Source: Secundilactobacillus collinoides DSM 20515 = JCM 1123
GTDB taxonomy: Bacteria > Bacillota > Bacilli > Lactobacillales > Lactobacillaceae
Direction: 5' to 3'
Assembly: GCF_001435975.1 (NCBI RefSeq)
Contig: NZ_AYYR01000013.1
Span: 1-64,000 of the forward strand
Length of the DNA: 64,000 nucleotides
Shown here: positions 16,162 to 24,686 of the stretch, one piece after another
Position numbering within the stretch: the first letter of the stretch is position 1
Layout: every line of letters begins with the position of its first letter
Translations under genes and position numbers: made by a program
The notes under the pieces: generated by a model
Databases searched by the model: none
Told to the model about the DNA's origin: nothing
Seen by the model: only the letters and a program-made list of their open reading frames with translations

Positions 16162-16917
16162 TTATTCCTGTGGCTTAACCTCGATCCCTTTAAACGCAGT
16201 ATACCCATCATCCGCAAACACAGTTGTCCCGTTGATTGCACTCGCTTCATCCAGTGATACAAGGTAGATGACGTTCGCAATTTCCTGCGGTTCGATCACG
16301 CGGCCTTTCATATGCATGGCCGCGCCAAAACTGGCAGTGAAGCCATCCATCATTTCGGTGTGGACCCAGCCAGGGGCAACGGACACGGCACGGATGCCAA
16401 AGGGGGACAGTTCCCGAGCCTCGGCAGCGGTGAACATTTTGACACCGCCCTTACTGGCATGGTAGGCCACGTTTTCGGGGTTGGCGAGGAAACCATCGAT
16501 GGAGCCGACGTTTACGATGACGCCGGCCTTTTGTTTGGTCATCACCTTGGCTGCATAGTAGCCCATGTTAATGGTGCCCATGAGGTTGACGTTAATGACC
16601 GCTTGAATATCCGCCAAGTCGATGTCCGTAAACGACAACCGTTTGCCAACAATCCCGGCCACGTTAGCGAGGACGTCGATTCGCCCATACTTTGCCATCG
16701 TTTGATCAATAACGGTCGCGCATGCTTCTTTGTTGGCCACATCGCAGGTGAAGAAGGTGACTTCACCTAGTTTAGTCAATTTTGCCATGGCGGCGTCGAT
16801 TTTTTCCTGCTTGTCGATGCCGGCAATCAAAACTTTGTCGCCGTTGGTTAAGAACTTTGCGACGGTCTGGTAACCGATGCCGCTGGTGCCGCCGGTAACG
16901 ATAACGATTCTGCTCAT
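16162..16917 (-). CDS. Short-chain dehydrogenase/reductase
   Basis: 251-aa classical SDR: TGGTSGIG cofactor motif at residues 8-15, NVAGIVG in place of NNAG, catalytic Ser in NVGSIDG, and YHASK. The product is a soluble NAD(P)-dependent oxidoreductase of unknown substrate. GGAGGG lies just upstream of the ATG. It is co-directional with, and 27 bp downstream of, the Old Yellow Enzyme homologue, so the two are probably co-transcribed and may act on the same alpha,beta-unsaturated carbonyl compounds (inference). A TetR gene is divergent from the pair. Confidence 0.92.
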   Translation of the reverse strand: MSRIVIVTGGTSGIGYQTVAKFLTNGDKVLIAGIDKQEKIDAAMAKLTKLGEVTFFTCDVANKEACATVIDQTMAKYGRIDVLANVAGIVGKRLSFTDIDLADIQAVINVNLMGTINMGYYAAKVMTKQKAGVIVNVGSIDGFLANPENVAYHASKGGVKMFTAAEARELSPFGIRAVSVAPGWVHTEMMDGFTASFGAAMHMKGRVIEPQEIANVIYLVSLDEASAINGTTVFADDGYTAFKGIEVKPQE

Positions 16918-16944
16918 GATAAACCCTCCATTTTTGTGATAAAC

Positions 16945-18114
16945 TTAATTAAAAATAACGTTGAGCGCTTCATCTTCGGAAGCCTTGGCGAGACTGGGTT
17001 CAAAGCCGATATTGGCGCCGTGGCGTTCCATGTTGGCGAGGTAACGGAAAAATGATTCTGGAATCCCCAGCTCCTCCAGGTCGGTGACCGCTAGTTTGTA
17101 GCGAATTGTTGTTTCCGTGTGGTTGCTGACCTTTTGCACCCAGTTGGGCTCGCGAAGATTTTCGCGGCCAAGGGCGACAAACGTTGCACCGGCAGCCATG
17201 ACCTTGTCAGCCTGTTCGGGAGTTTCGATACCGCCAACGGAAATCAGCGGGGTTTGGTGGGTAACGACCAGGACTTTGTTTAACAGCGGTTCTGGGTCAT
17301 TGTGATTGTTTAACGAGGTCCGCCAGGCATTGCCCATGGACATGTGCAGGTAGTCGAGGTTCAGTGTGTCCAATTTGGCAAGCAGCTGCAGTGTATCTTC
17401 AATGCGAATGCCCGGCTTTTCAATTTCCTCCGGTGAAAAACGATATCCCAGAAGAAACGGGTTTTGAGCGTCCTCATGAATTGCGGCTTGCGCGGCGGCA
17501 ATGACTGCCAGGGGGAAGGCCATGCGCTTCTCCAGCGTACCGCCCCAGTCATCTGTGCGCCGGTTGGAATGCGGTGAGAAAAACTGTTGCAGCAGATAAG
17601 TGTTGGCGCCGTGTAGTTCAACCCCGTCAAAGCCGGCTTTGATTGCGCGCCTAGTGGCTGCCCCGAAATCGGCGATGGTTGCACGAACTTCCGCGTCAGT
17701 TAGTGCGCGCGGTGTTTCGGCATCCGGACGCAGCGCGGCAACGGCACTGGCACTCACGGGTTGCTGCCCGCGCAGAATGGCACTATTGGTCATTCGCCCA
17801 GCACTGAAGATCTGCAGGACGGCCTTGGTGCCGTTTGCATGGATCTGCTGAGCGACCCGGGCTAAATCGGGGATGCAATGGTCATCAGCGACTGACAATT
17901 CGCCCTCGAACCCTTTACCTAAGGCGTTCACGTTGGCGACTGGCGTAATGTACATCCCAACGCCTCGCGAGTGAATCCTGAAGTAGTGCAGTTCATCGGT
18001 GGTCACGGCGCCATCGGAGAAGGACATGGATTCAGTCATTGGCGGTACCACCACCCGGTTTGACACAGTTACCCCTGATTGGAACGTGTAGGGATTTAAA
18101 AAACGATAAGACAC
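16945..18114 (-). CDS. NADH:flavin oxidoreductase (Old Yellow Enzyme family)
   Basis: 389-aa FMN-dependent ene-reductase-like protein with a TIM barrel. The FMN and active-site segments are visible: VVVPPMTESMS at the N-terminus, the GFDGVELHGANTYLLQQFFSPHSNRR block (His and Asn at the active site, then the loop), VGGIETPEQADKVMAAGATFVALGRENL for FMN phosphate binding. The GTG at 18114 is chosen because GGAG lies 8 nt upstream and the protein then begins SYRFLNPYTF as in relatives; the ATG at 18120 is too close to that box. It heads a two-gene unit with the SDR at 16162. The divergent TetR gene (18244) is the likely repressor. Confidence 0.9.
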   Translation of the reverse strand: MSYRFLNPYTFQSGVTVSNRVVVPPMTESMSFSDGAVTTDELHYFRIHSRGVGMYITPVANVNALGKGFEGELSVADDHCIPDLARVAQQIHANGTKAVLQIFSAGRMTNSAILRGQQPVSASAVAALRPDAETPRALTDAEVRATIADFGAATRRAIKAGFDGVELHGANTYLLQQFFSPHSNRRTDDWGGTLEKRMAFPLAVIAAAQAAIHEDAQNPFLLGYRFSPEEIEKPGIRIEDTLQLLAKLDTLNLDYLHMSMGNAWRTSLNNHNDPEPLLNKVLVVTHQTPLISVGGIETPEQADKVMAAGATFVALGRENLREPNWVQKVSNHTETTIRYKLAVTDLEELGIPESFFRYLANMERHGANIGFEPSLAKASEDEALNVIFN

Positions 18115-18243
18115 GATCATCACTCCATTTCGTTGTTCAATAGGTCACATGTTAGCATGGGACCGCTTCCTTGAACTGAACACATCGAGGTGGATGTTCA
18201 AAACTGGATGATTGTCACGAAATGTCTAGTGGAGGTTATTCAT
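18115..18243. promoter_or_regulatory. Divergent control region, OYE / TetR
   Basis: TGAACA (18177-18182) and TGTTCA (18195-18200) are inverted around a 12-bp core, and a further TTGTTCAA sits near 18134. These are candidate operator half-sites for the adjacent TetR protein. Confidence 0.45.
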
Positions 18244-18774
18244 ATGGATAGTCGCAGACGGTTGCTCACAGCGATGCATGATCTGCTGGGGCAGAACTCA
18301 ATTGAAAAGATAACCGTGAAGCAGCTGCTTGAGACAGCGGATGTCAGTCGCGGGACGTTTTACACTTATTTTCCGGATAAGTACGCGTTGATGAACAGTT
18401 ATTTTCGCGACGCTGTTTACCAGCACATGCAGGGGGCTGTTTCAGACCCGTGGGTGACCATCCTGGAAAAGGGCGGTCTATTTTTGAAAGCGAATCAGGC
18501 TTACTTTACCGAAGCGATGAAGTCGAACGGTCAAAATTCGTTTTTGGAATTTTGGGTTGATGACTCGTTGAAAAACGTGCGCTACGGTCTGTTATTGCGG
18601 AGCGGAAAACAACGGTTGTCCGAACTGGATGAACAGCGGATCCAGTTTTTCGTGGCTGGGTATACCCAGTTGACCCGCAACTGGATCGTTAGCGGCATGG
18701 TCGAGGATCCGGTGCAGCTGGCCGAAACCATTTATGATTTGATGCCGGCGGAATTAAAGCGGTATTTGTGGTAA
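18244..18774 (+). CDS. TetR-family transcriptional regulator
   Basis: 176-aa repressor. Its HTH segment is KITVKQLLETADVSRGTFYTYFPDKYALM (about residues 22-50), with a C-terminal TetR_C_33-like helical domain. The ATG at 18244 follows GGAGG by 8-9 nt; the frame opens earlier at 18190 but without a ribosome binding site. Divergent from the OYE-SDR pair, which it presumably represses. Confidence 0.88.
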   Translation: MDSRRRLLTAMHDLLGQNSIEKITVKQLLETADVSRGTFYTYFPDKYALMNSYFRDAVYQHMQGAVSDPWVTILEKGGLFLKANQAYFTEAMKSNGQNSFLEFWVDDSLKNVRYGLLLRSGKQRLSELDEQRIQFFVAGYTQLTRNWIVSGMVEDPVQLAETIYDLMPAELKRYLW

Positions 18775-18835
18775 TCGGATAAGTTCAGGTACATACTAGT
18801 TTAGAGAATCAGGCATGAAGAAGGGGGTGCTCACT

Positions 18836-19531
18836 GTGGCAAAGAATGGCTCACCATTAAATTTTCGGCAGTATTGGCAATCAAAAAAAGACCGCACCGT
18901 GCTCTACAGTGCGGTCTCAACGCCGTTCAGCGGGTTACTGGCTCTGACGAAACTGGTCATCGGTTTCGCAGTAATGTCCATGTGGCTGTTAGGATTCGGC
19001 TGCTTTTACTTGGTGATGGTGGCGGCAAAGGGCTGGTTGTTTTACCGCTATTCCAAGTTGCGCATCAACGAACGGGAAGTCACTGATGACCCTGATTTTG
19101 CGCTCAGTGAATACTTTAGTGCCGGCCTGTTTTTCATTGGCCTTGGCGCCATCTTCGCGGTCTTTTGTCTTTCGATGTATTTTAACGGCTACCACCAGCA
19201 TTTCAGCGCCAATGTGACCTACATCATCGCCCTGATCGGCTTCGTTAAAATTATCAATTCTTCCATCAGTCTGGTGCGGTCGCGCAAACATCACAACCAC
19301 CTGATCACGATTTTAAAATTGTTCAACGTGGTGGATGGTGCGGTCGCTATCGTTTTAACGCAGTACGCCATTTTAACGCTTGAACGCTCCGCCAACGCCA
19401 ACTCAAGCAGCGGTTTATTCGGGTTTGGCATTGGCATCGTTATCGTGATACTGGGTGTTTGGTTCCTAGTACGCAGTCGTCAGCGCGGTGCGGCTAATGG
19501 CCGGCAGGGTCTCGATGATGAGCATCGCTAG
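18836..19531 (+). CDS. Polytopic membrane protein of unknown function
   Basis: 231 aa with about six hydrophobic segments (VSTPFSGLLALTKLVIGFAV, WLLGFGCFYLVMVAA, GLFFIGLGAIFAVFCLSMYF, VTYIIALIGFVKIINSS, VDGAVAIVLTQYAIL, GFGIGIVIVILGVWFLV). Charged tails are on the likely cytoplasmic side. I recognise no transporter or enzyme motif. The GTG at 18836 has AAGGGGGTG at good spacing, while the ATG at 18815 lacks a box. It follows the TetR gene by about 60 bp on the same strand and may share its transcript. Confidence 0.7.
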   Translation: MAKNGSPLNFRQYWQSKKDRTVLYSAVSTPFSGLLALTKLVIGFAVMSMWLLGFGCFYLVMVAAKGWLFYRYSKLRINEREVTDDPDFALSEYFSAGLFFIGLGAIFAVFCLSMYFNGYHQHFSANVTYIIALIGFVKIINSSISLVRSRKHHNHLITILKLFNVVDGAVAIVLTQYAILTLERSANANSSSGLFGFGIGIVIVILGVWFLVRSRQRGAANGRQGLDDEHR

Positions 19532-19640
19532 GCGGTCTGATTCAGTTGCCTAGCTGGTCGCAGTGTTGTACCGGCAATTTGCGGTGTCTGGTGCTGGCAT
19601 TTGTTGTACTGTTTGCAGATAAACGCTGGTTTGGACTATA

Positions 19641-19680
19641 AAAAGGGTGGCGAAATCGGTTGATTTCGTCACCATTTTAA
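19641..19680. terminator. Bidirectional terminator
   Basis: GGTGGCGAAATC pairs with GATTTCGTCACC (one mismatch), flanked by A and T runs, between converging genes. It overlaps the stop codon of the minus-strand TetR gene. Confidence 0.75.
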
Positions 19681-20213
19681 TTTGTATTCAGGTCTAAATT
19701 TCTTTCAACTAATCGTTTCACCGTTTTTGACAAGTCCTGTCGCGAAAAGTCACCCTGATGATTGATCCAATACACGTAAACGTCCACGATGCCGCTGCTG
19801 GCATAGCGCATCGTAATGATATCCTGCGGTAATGGCTGGCAGGAACGAATGCTCAACATTGTCGTAAACAGCATTTCATTTAAGGCTTGAATCAGTCTTT
19901 CTTGCCGGTGATTGAAGCACAAGTTTGTAAAACCTGCCAAATTTTCATCAAAAATCTGGTCAAACGTGGCAATTAAATTCGTTTCGGTGGTGCTGGGTGC
20001 CATCAGTGTTTGGCGGACACGGCTAGCGAGCTGATCTTCATAATTGTTGAAGACTTCCAGCACGTTATCGTAGTGCAGGTAGAATGTCCGGCGATTGATA
20101 CCCGCTTCGCGACAGAGGCCGGTGACCGTGATATCGTCTACCGTGGTCGTTTTCAGTAACCGAAACAGGGCGGTTCGTAACGCAGTGATTGTTTTTTTTG
20201 CACGTGGATCCAT
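19677..20213 (-). CDS. TetR-family transcriptional regulator
   Basis: 178 aa. DNA-binding segment VDDITVTGLCREAGINRRTFYLHYDNVLEVF (about residues 25-55), then a helical core of TetR_C type. AGGAGGCAACCA precedes the ATG. Divergent from the seven-helix membrane gene at 20310; the intergenic region has a nested inverted repeat (20243-20291) that is an excellent operator candidate. Confidence 0.88.
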   Translation of the reverse strand: MDPRAKKTITALRTALFRLLKTTTVDDITVTGLCREAGINRRTFYLHYDNVLEVFNNYEDQLASRVRQTLMAPSTTETNLIATFDQIFDENLAGFTNLCFNHRQERLIQALNEMLFTTMLSIRSCQPLPQDIITMRYASSGIVDVYVYWINHQGDFSRQDLSKTVKRLVERNLDLNTN

Positions 20214-20242
20214 TGGTTGCCTCCTAATTCACACTTTTACGG

Positions 20243-20291
20243 TAATTGTGGTTAACCCATTGGTACTATCGGGTTATATTATACACAATTA
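20243..20291. promoter_or_regulatory. Nested inverted repeats in a divergent promoter
   Basis: The outer arms are TAATTGTG (20243-20250) and CACAATTA (20284-20291), exact reverse complements. The inner arms are TAACCC (20253-20258) and GGGTTA (20271-20276), also exact. The inner right arm runs into TATATTATAC, a likely -10 region for the plus gene. Confidence 0.65.
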
Positions 20292-20309
20292 GCCAAGGAG
20301 GCGATATTG

Positions 20310-21047
20310 ATGTACACGATTCAACAAGTAATGCATATTGTGTACCAAAACCAAACGGCGGTCATCATCATGGCGCTGATGACGTATGCGTTCGGTTTTG
20401 CACAGTACATTACCAGCATGGTGATGCAGGTGCACGACAAGGAAGCCCCGTTTTATTTTTGGATGCACGCGTGGTATTTTGCCCACGATTTGACGTTTTC
20501 GCTCTTATTTCATCAGTGGTTCTACGTGGTCCATTTCTGGCTGTTTGAAGTACTATGGGCCGGTTGCGTGGTATTTGTTGGCATTGAGCTGTTTTCACTT
20601 TTCTACTCGGTAAAATACGAGCGTAATATCATTTGGCGCAAGTTCTTGAAACACGATGTGACCCTCAACCAGGGCTGGTTGTACGGTATTTGCGGTTACA
20701 TCTTAGGTTTTGCGCTGTTCTTTCTCATTCGACTCGGTATCGGCGACCAGATGTGTTTAATTTTGATGATGTCCACCAACGCCATCTTAGCGTTAGCCGT
20801 TTCGTTTAAACTACAGGAAATGGGTGACCGGCGATTTGGCACGATCATGCTGGGCTGGTACACGCTGTTTGGCACAATTTTTACGTTTATGCCGAAGGGC
20901 TACGGGTTCTTTGCGACTTTGATCCAGCCGCTGGATGGCACCTGGTTCAGTGTTCTGGGCGTGATCTGTGTGGTGTTTGCGATTCGGTATTTGGTGATTG
21001 CTTATCGGTTACCGCGGAGACACGTATTACGGGAAAACCTTGATTAA
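20310..21047 (+). CDS. Seven-helix membrane protein of unknown function
   Basis: 245-aa integral membrane protein with about seven hydrophobic segments (AVIIMALMTYAFGFAQYI, FWMHAWYFAHDLTFSLLF, WLFEVLWAGCVVFVGIELFSL, LYGICGYILGFALFFLIRLG, CLILMMSTNAILALAVSF, MLGWYTLFGTIFTF, WFSVLGVICVVFAIRYLVIA). Several His, Trp and Phe residues sit in the second and third helices. I recognise no catalytic signature. AAGGAGG lies 8 nt before the ATG at 20310. Under control of the divergent TetR gene, it may be a stress-induced membrane protein or exporter subunit (inference). Confidence 0.72.
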   Translation: MYTIQQVMHIVYQNQTAVIIMALMTYAFGFAQYITSMVMQVHDKEAPFYFWMHAWYFAHDLTFSLLFHQWFYVVHFWLFEVLWAGCVVFVGIELFSLFYSVKYERNIIWRKFLKHDVTLNQGWLYGICGYILGFALFFLIRLGIGDQMCLILMMSTNAILALAVSFKLQEMGDRRFGTIMLGWYTLFGTIFTFMPKGYGFFATLIQPLDGTWFSVLGVICVVFAIRYLVIAYRLPRRHVLRENLD

Positions 21048-21236
21048 TCGCGTATTAGTATCTGCTTTTACGGGTCTCAAAGTTCATTCTAATGCAGATC
21101 GACTTTATCAGACGCTTTAATCGTTCAGTGAGTTAATAGCACGTTCATTTGTGATTTGTTCAAAAGTCCCTGTAGGTAATGAACCCTTTACTCTAGCACG
21201 GCCTCGTTATCTAGACTAAACAGCCGATTTCGGCTA

Positions 21237-21290
21237 TATAAGCGTGCCAAGCTGAAAATCTCGAAAGATTTTCAGCTTGGCACGCTTATA
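21237..21290 (+). terminator. Very long perfect hairpin (25-bp stem, 4-nt loop)
   Basis: The arm at 21237-21261 is the exact reverse complement of 21266-21290, with loop CGAA, then TTTTTAG. It lies between a plus-strand membrane gene and a minus-strand LysR gene, so it most simply terminates both. The stem is far longer than needed for termination. Confidence 0.75.
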
Positions 21291-21322
21291 TTTTTAGAAA
21301 ATACGCTTTTTGTCCCAATAGC

Positions 21323-22228
21323 TCATCTGGTTTGACCAGAGGAGAGAAGCTGACGGCTGGTTTGAATGAAGGCTTTTACCTCGGGTAATGCATTTTGAGC
21401 GGATACAAGGCCATATGGGATTTCGTAGGCCCAAGGCATATTCAAAAATTTGAGATTTGGGTGGATTGACTGCCAAGGTGCGATGGCCTCAATGAGGTAG
21501 TTTTCAGCCACGCTGCGGTTAAAACTGCTCAGATCATAAAATGATGGGAGATCGTGGATTCGAACGGCAATCTGGCGACTTTTAATTTCTTGGCGGATGG
21601 CGTCAATGGTATGGGAAGCACCGTCTTTTAACAGTAAAAGATCCTGGTCTGCGAGATCTTGCCAACTCAGACTTGTTTTTTGAGATAGCTTATTTTGAGA
21701 TGGCACGCCAATTTGACACTGGTAGGCACCTAATTTTTGAATTGCAAACTGAGTGGTCAATTCCACAGTGTCATATGGGCTGACAAAGCAGTCGATTTGT
21801 TTTCCAAGCAGTTGAAAGAGCTGGTGAAGGCCAGTGCCGTCATCGGTAAAGGGGACGATTTGAATTTGGAAATCAGCCTTCAAGGCTGCCTGCTGCGACC
21901 ACAGATCAATTAGCGGTGCGCAGGAGCGCAACAGTGACGTGCCGACGCGAATTGTTGTCACCTTGTGAGCTGCTAACAGGCGGGTATGGTCGATGATGGC
22001 TGTGGATTCCTTTTGCAGTTTGAGTGTTTCACGGTACAGATTGTCACCGGCGGCTGTTAATGTCACGCCGCGTTTTGATCGGCTAAACAGCGGAACGCCA
22101 ATGTCGGTTTCGAATTGGTTGATCTGTTTCATCACGGCGACTGGTGACAAATAGAGTTGCTGACTGGCTTTTGAAAAGCTCCCTGTTTCGGCCACAATTA
22201 AAAATGTTTGCGTTTCTTTTGAGAGCAT
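21323..22228 (-). CDS. LysR-family transcriptional regulator
   Basis: 301 aa, normal LTTR length. The N-terminal winged HTH reads FLIVAETGSFSKASQQLYLSPVAVMKQINQFE, followed by FSRSKRGVTLTAAG, the LysR linker helix motif. The rest is a periplasmic-binding-like inducer domain. AAGGAGAA lies upstream of the ATG. Divergent from the YdcZ-type transporter gene; LTTRs usually activate the divergent gene, so that transporter and perhaps the next gene (23295) are its likely targets. The inducer cannot be read from sequence. Confidence 0.9.
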   Translation of the reverse strand: MLSKETQTFLIVAETGSFSKASQQLYLSPVAVMKQINQFETDIGVPLFSRSKRGVTLTAAGDNLYRETLKLQKESTAIIDHTRLLAAHKVTTIRVGTSLLRSCAPLIDLWSQQAALKADFQIQIVPFTDDGTGLHQLFQLLGKQIDCFVSPYDTVELTTQFAIQKLGAYQCQIGVPSQNKLSQKTSLSWQDLADQDLLLLKDGASHTIDAIRQEIKSRQIAVRIHDLPSFYDLSSFNRSVAENYLIEAIAPWQSIHPNLKFLNMPWAYEIPYGLVSAQNALPEVKAFIQTSRQLLSSGQTR

Positions 22229-22308
22229 TGTTTTCTCCTTTTAACTATTAGTTAACACCAGTGTATGCCTTTTGATACTTCTTTAACACTGGTTTGACTG
22301 CTAAACTA

Positions 22309-23280
22309 ATGCAGTGGTACAGGAAAGAAGATGAATCAGCGTTTCTCTTAAGCGTGATTCCGGTTTTCATGGGTGCAGAGATTGCCTCACAATCGGCTAT
22401 TAATTCTAGGTTAAAATCCTATACGCAATCGCCATATGTTGCGTCGACCATTTCTTTTTTGGTTGGCGCAGTTTTCTTAATGGTTCTGACACTCATTTCA
22501 GGGCAATCACTTGGGGTTTCATTACTCATTATTCGTACACATCCTTGGTGGATGTGGCTAGGCGGTGTTACCGCAGCGTTTGCGCTAACGTCCAACGTTA
22601 TTTTGTTTCCGATTCTCGGTAGTATCCAAACGTCAGTCCTGCCAATTGCGGGCCAACTGTTTATGAGTCTTGTCATTGACCAGTTTGGACTGTTCCATGC
22701 CCCGGTTGCTCACTTTACCTGGCTGAAATTTGGTGGGGTCATTGCGTTGTTTATTGGCATGCTGCTGGCGACCAAAATGCTTCGCGTGCATGACAAGTTT
22801 GAAGAGAAACAGCGAACATCGCTATCTCAAGTCAAGTGGCAATTTTTGGGCCTTATGGCGGGAATTTTACTAGCCATTCAATCCGCCATCAACGGCTATT
22901 TAGGTAGGGTTTTGCAGTCACCGGTTCATGGCACCATGATTTCTTTTGTGATCTCATTTGTGCTGCTGTTGCTGCTTTCGCTGAGTATTCACCAGCCGTT
23001 AAAACAGGGCGTGCGTCGGGGTGTTCATGTGCTTCGTCATGAGTGGTGGATCGGAATCGGCGGTTTGCTGGGCAGTAGTTATGTTTTTTTGAGTGCGTGG
23101 CTGGTCCCGATTTTGGGCACTGGTCGGGTCATCATTATTGCGCTGTTTGGCCAATTATTATTCAGCGCCCTGATCGATCAGTTTGGCTGGCTGCACGCCG
23201 ACAAAAATAGTATGACGCGTCTTCAGTTTCTTGGGTTGGTCGTTATGTTGGCAGGAACAATCATTATTAATCGAAGCTAG
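22309..23280 (+). CDS. DMT-superfamily transporter, YdcZ (DUF606) type, fused double unit
   Basis: About 323-aa membrane protein containing two DUF606-like halves. Each has a Q(S/T)xINxxL motif (QSAINSRL near residue 28 and QSAINGYL near 200), four to five helices and a closing block near FxQLLxSxLIDQFG. DUF606 proteins are usually about 140-150 aa and often act as pairs, so this is a fused version. The start is unclear: the best ribosome binding site (AGGAAAGAAG) precedes an ATG at 22331 that is out of frame and stops after six codons. In-frame choices are TTG 22294, ATG 22309, GTG 22357 and ATG 22372. A one-base deletion near the start is possible. Divergent from the LysR gene. Confidence 0.8.
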   Translation: MQWYRKEDESAFLLSVIPVFMGAEIASQSAINSRLKSYTQSPYVASTISFLVGAVFLMVLTLISGQSLGVSLLIIRTHPWWMWLGGVTAAFALTSNVILFPILGSIQTSVLPIAGQLFMSLVIDQFGLFHAPVAHFTWLKFGGVIALFIGMLLATKMLRVHDKFEEKQRTSLSQVKWQFLGLMAGILLAIQSAINGYLGRVLQSPVHGTMISFVISFVLLLLLSLSIHQPLKQGVRRGVHVLRHEWWIGIGGLLGSSYVFLSAWLVPILGTGRVIIIALFGQLLFSALIDQFGWLHADKNSMTRLQFLGLVVMLAGTIIINRS

Positions 23281-23294
23281 AAAGGATTGGGATT

Positions 23295-23957
23295 ATGAAA
23301 ATATTTGTAATTGGTGGTACAGGTAGAGTTGGTTCTCAAATCGTATCAAATCTCAAACAAGTCGGTCATACAGTTGCCGGGTCGTTTAATCGGTCAACAG
23401 CTGACAGTGACGTTTTGGTTCATTTGGATTTGCATGATTCTGTGGCAATTAATCGAGAAAAATTACGCGGTTACGATGTGGTTTATTTTGCGGCTGGCTC
23501 TGCCGGCGGTGATTTAGTTCAAGTCGATCTGTACGGATCCATGAAAATCATGCAGGCGGCTAAAGAAGCTGGCGTCAGTCGGTTCATTCAGATTAGTTCT
23601 GCGGCCATTGGGTCGATTTTTCATGATGATTGGTATCGGGGGCCTCATGGTGATTATTTGGATTACAACATTATAAAGTACGTTTCTGATGAGTGGCTGA
23701 TTCACAACTCAGGGTTGCCGTACACGATTTTACGCCCAGGCGTTTTGATGGATGAATCCGGAAGCGGTAAGGTTACCTTTGATGTTCACCACCGCACTTA
23801 CAATGCCATTTCGAACGTGGCATTGGTTGCTGCAAAACTATTGGATTATCCGCGCACCATTAATCGGGTGATTGCGATGGGCGATGGTCATTTGTCAGTT
23901 GACGATGCGCTGGCTGAATTGCCGCCTGTTAAAAGCGTGCATCAAGCAGGTAACTGA
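23295..23957 (+). CDS. NAD(P)H-binding atypical SDR
   Basis: 220 aa beginning MKIFVIGGTGRVGSQIVSNL, a GGTGRVG dinucleotide-binding loop. Other landmarks are the RFIQISSAA block and the YTILRPGVLMDESGSGKVT block of YhfK/NmrA-like proteins. It is probably a small reductase or redox-sensing protein in the cytoplasm. AAAGGATTGGG precedes the ATG. It starts 14 bp after the transporter stop, so the two are co-transcribed. Confidence 0.88.
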   Translation: MKIFVIGGTGRVGSQIVSNLKQVGHTVAGSFNRSTADSDVLVHLDLHDSVAINREKLRGYDVVYFAAGSAGGDLVQVDLYGSMKIMQAAKEAGVSRFIQISSAAIGSIFHDDWYRGPHGDYLDYNIIKYVSDEWLIHNSGLPYTILRPGVLMDESGSGKVTFDVHHRTYNAISNVALVAAKLLDYPRTINRVIAMGDGHLSVDDALAELPPVKSVHQAGN

Positions 23958-24002
23958 TTCGACAGGAATTTATTAACTGATAAAGCAAAATAAAATGTAT
24001 TT

Positions 24003-24031
24003 AAAAGCGAGTATTGACTCGTTTTTATTTT
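24003..24031 (+). terminator. Short terminator
   Basis: CGAGT (24008-24012), loop ATTG, ACTCG (24017-24021), then TTTTTATTTTT. Confidence 0.5.
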
Positions 24032-24040
24032 TGATTTATT

Positions 24041-24061
24041 ATGTAGACCAGTTGTTATAAT
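24041..24061 (+). promoter_or_regulatory. Promoter/operator of the LmrA-like tetR gene
   Basis: ATGTAGACCAGTTGTTATAAT carries a -10 box TATAAT fused to a TAGACCA half-site. The same 21-bp word, with one change, recurs at 25527-25547. TAGACC-type sites are known for LmrA/YxaF-like TetR proteins, matching the gene behind it. Confidence 0.6.
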
Positions 24062-24079
24062 CGTGAAGGGAGTCGTGAA

Positions 24080-24661
24080 ATGACTGAATCAGTTCGAGAA
24101 AAACTCATCGCAACAGCTGCGTCATTGTTTCAAAAACAGGGGGTTCGCGCCACCGGTTTAGCAGAAATCCTGCGTGTGAGTCAAACGCCAAAGGGGTCGC
24201 TATACTACTATTTTCCACATGGTAAGGATGAGTTGACAAAGGCGGCGATTGCTTACGCTGGTGCCCAAAGTGAGAACCGTGTTAAACGGACGTTGGCCAG
24301 TGATGCGGATCCGACTAAAGCGTTCACTCATTTATTTCAGGAAATGGCAGATGACATTGCTTCGTCCGGGCATTTAAATCATGTGTCCATCAGTTTAATT
24401 GCCTTAGAGACGATTGATGAACCCGAATTGCAATCAGCATGTGCCCAGGTCTATTCGCGCCTTGAAATTCTATACACGTCGAAACTGATCGAGATTGGCA
24501 TCAAAGATGATGTTGCCCGCGACCTTGGTCAATTCATCCAAGCCACGACTGAAGGAACGGTGACGATTGCCGCAACAAAACAGCAACCCAAGTTGTTGCT
24601 AAAAACGGCCAAGCAGGTGACAACCCTGATTCGGCTGACGTTGGCAAACCAAAAAGCGTGA
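24080..24661 (+). CDS. TetR-family regulator, LmrA/YxaF-like
   Basis: 193 aa. DNA-binding segment LFQKQGVRATGLAEILRVSQTPKGSLYYYFPHGKDEL, where PKGSLYYYFPxGKxEL is characteristic of the LmrA/YxaF/QacR-like branch. The C-terminal helical core ends KTAKQVTTLIRLTLANQ. AAGGGAG lies 9-10 nt before the ATG. It is probably autoregulated through 24041-24061. Likely targets are itself, the YczE-like gene downstream, or a lost gene behind the second copy of the operator at 25527. Confidence 0.88.
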   Translation: MTESVREKLIATAASLFQKQGVRATGLAEILRVSQTPKGSLYYYFPHGKDELTKAAIAYAGAQSENRVKRTLASDADPTKAFTHLFQEMADDIASSGHLNHVSISLIALETIDEPELQSACAQVYSRLEILYTSKLIEIGIKDDVARDLGQFIQATTEGTVTIAATKQQPKLLLKTAKQVTTLIRLTLANQKA

Positions 24662-24686
24662 TTATGGGTTATTTGTGAGGCTGATT

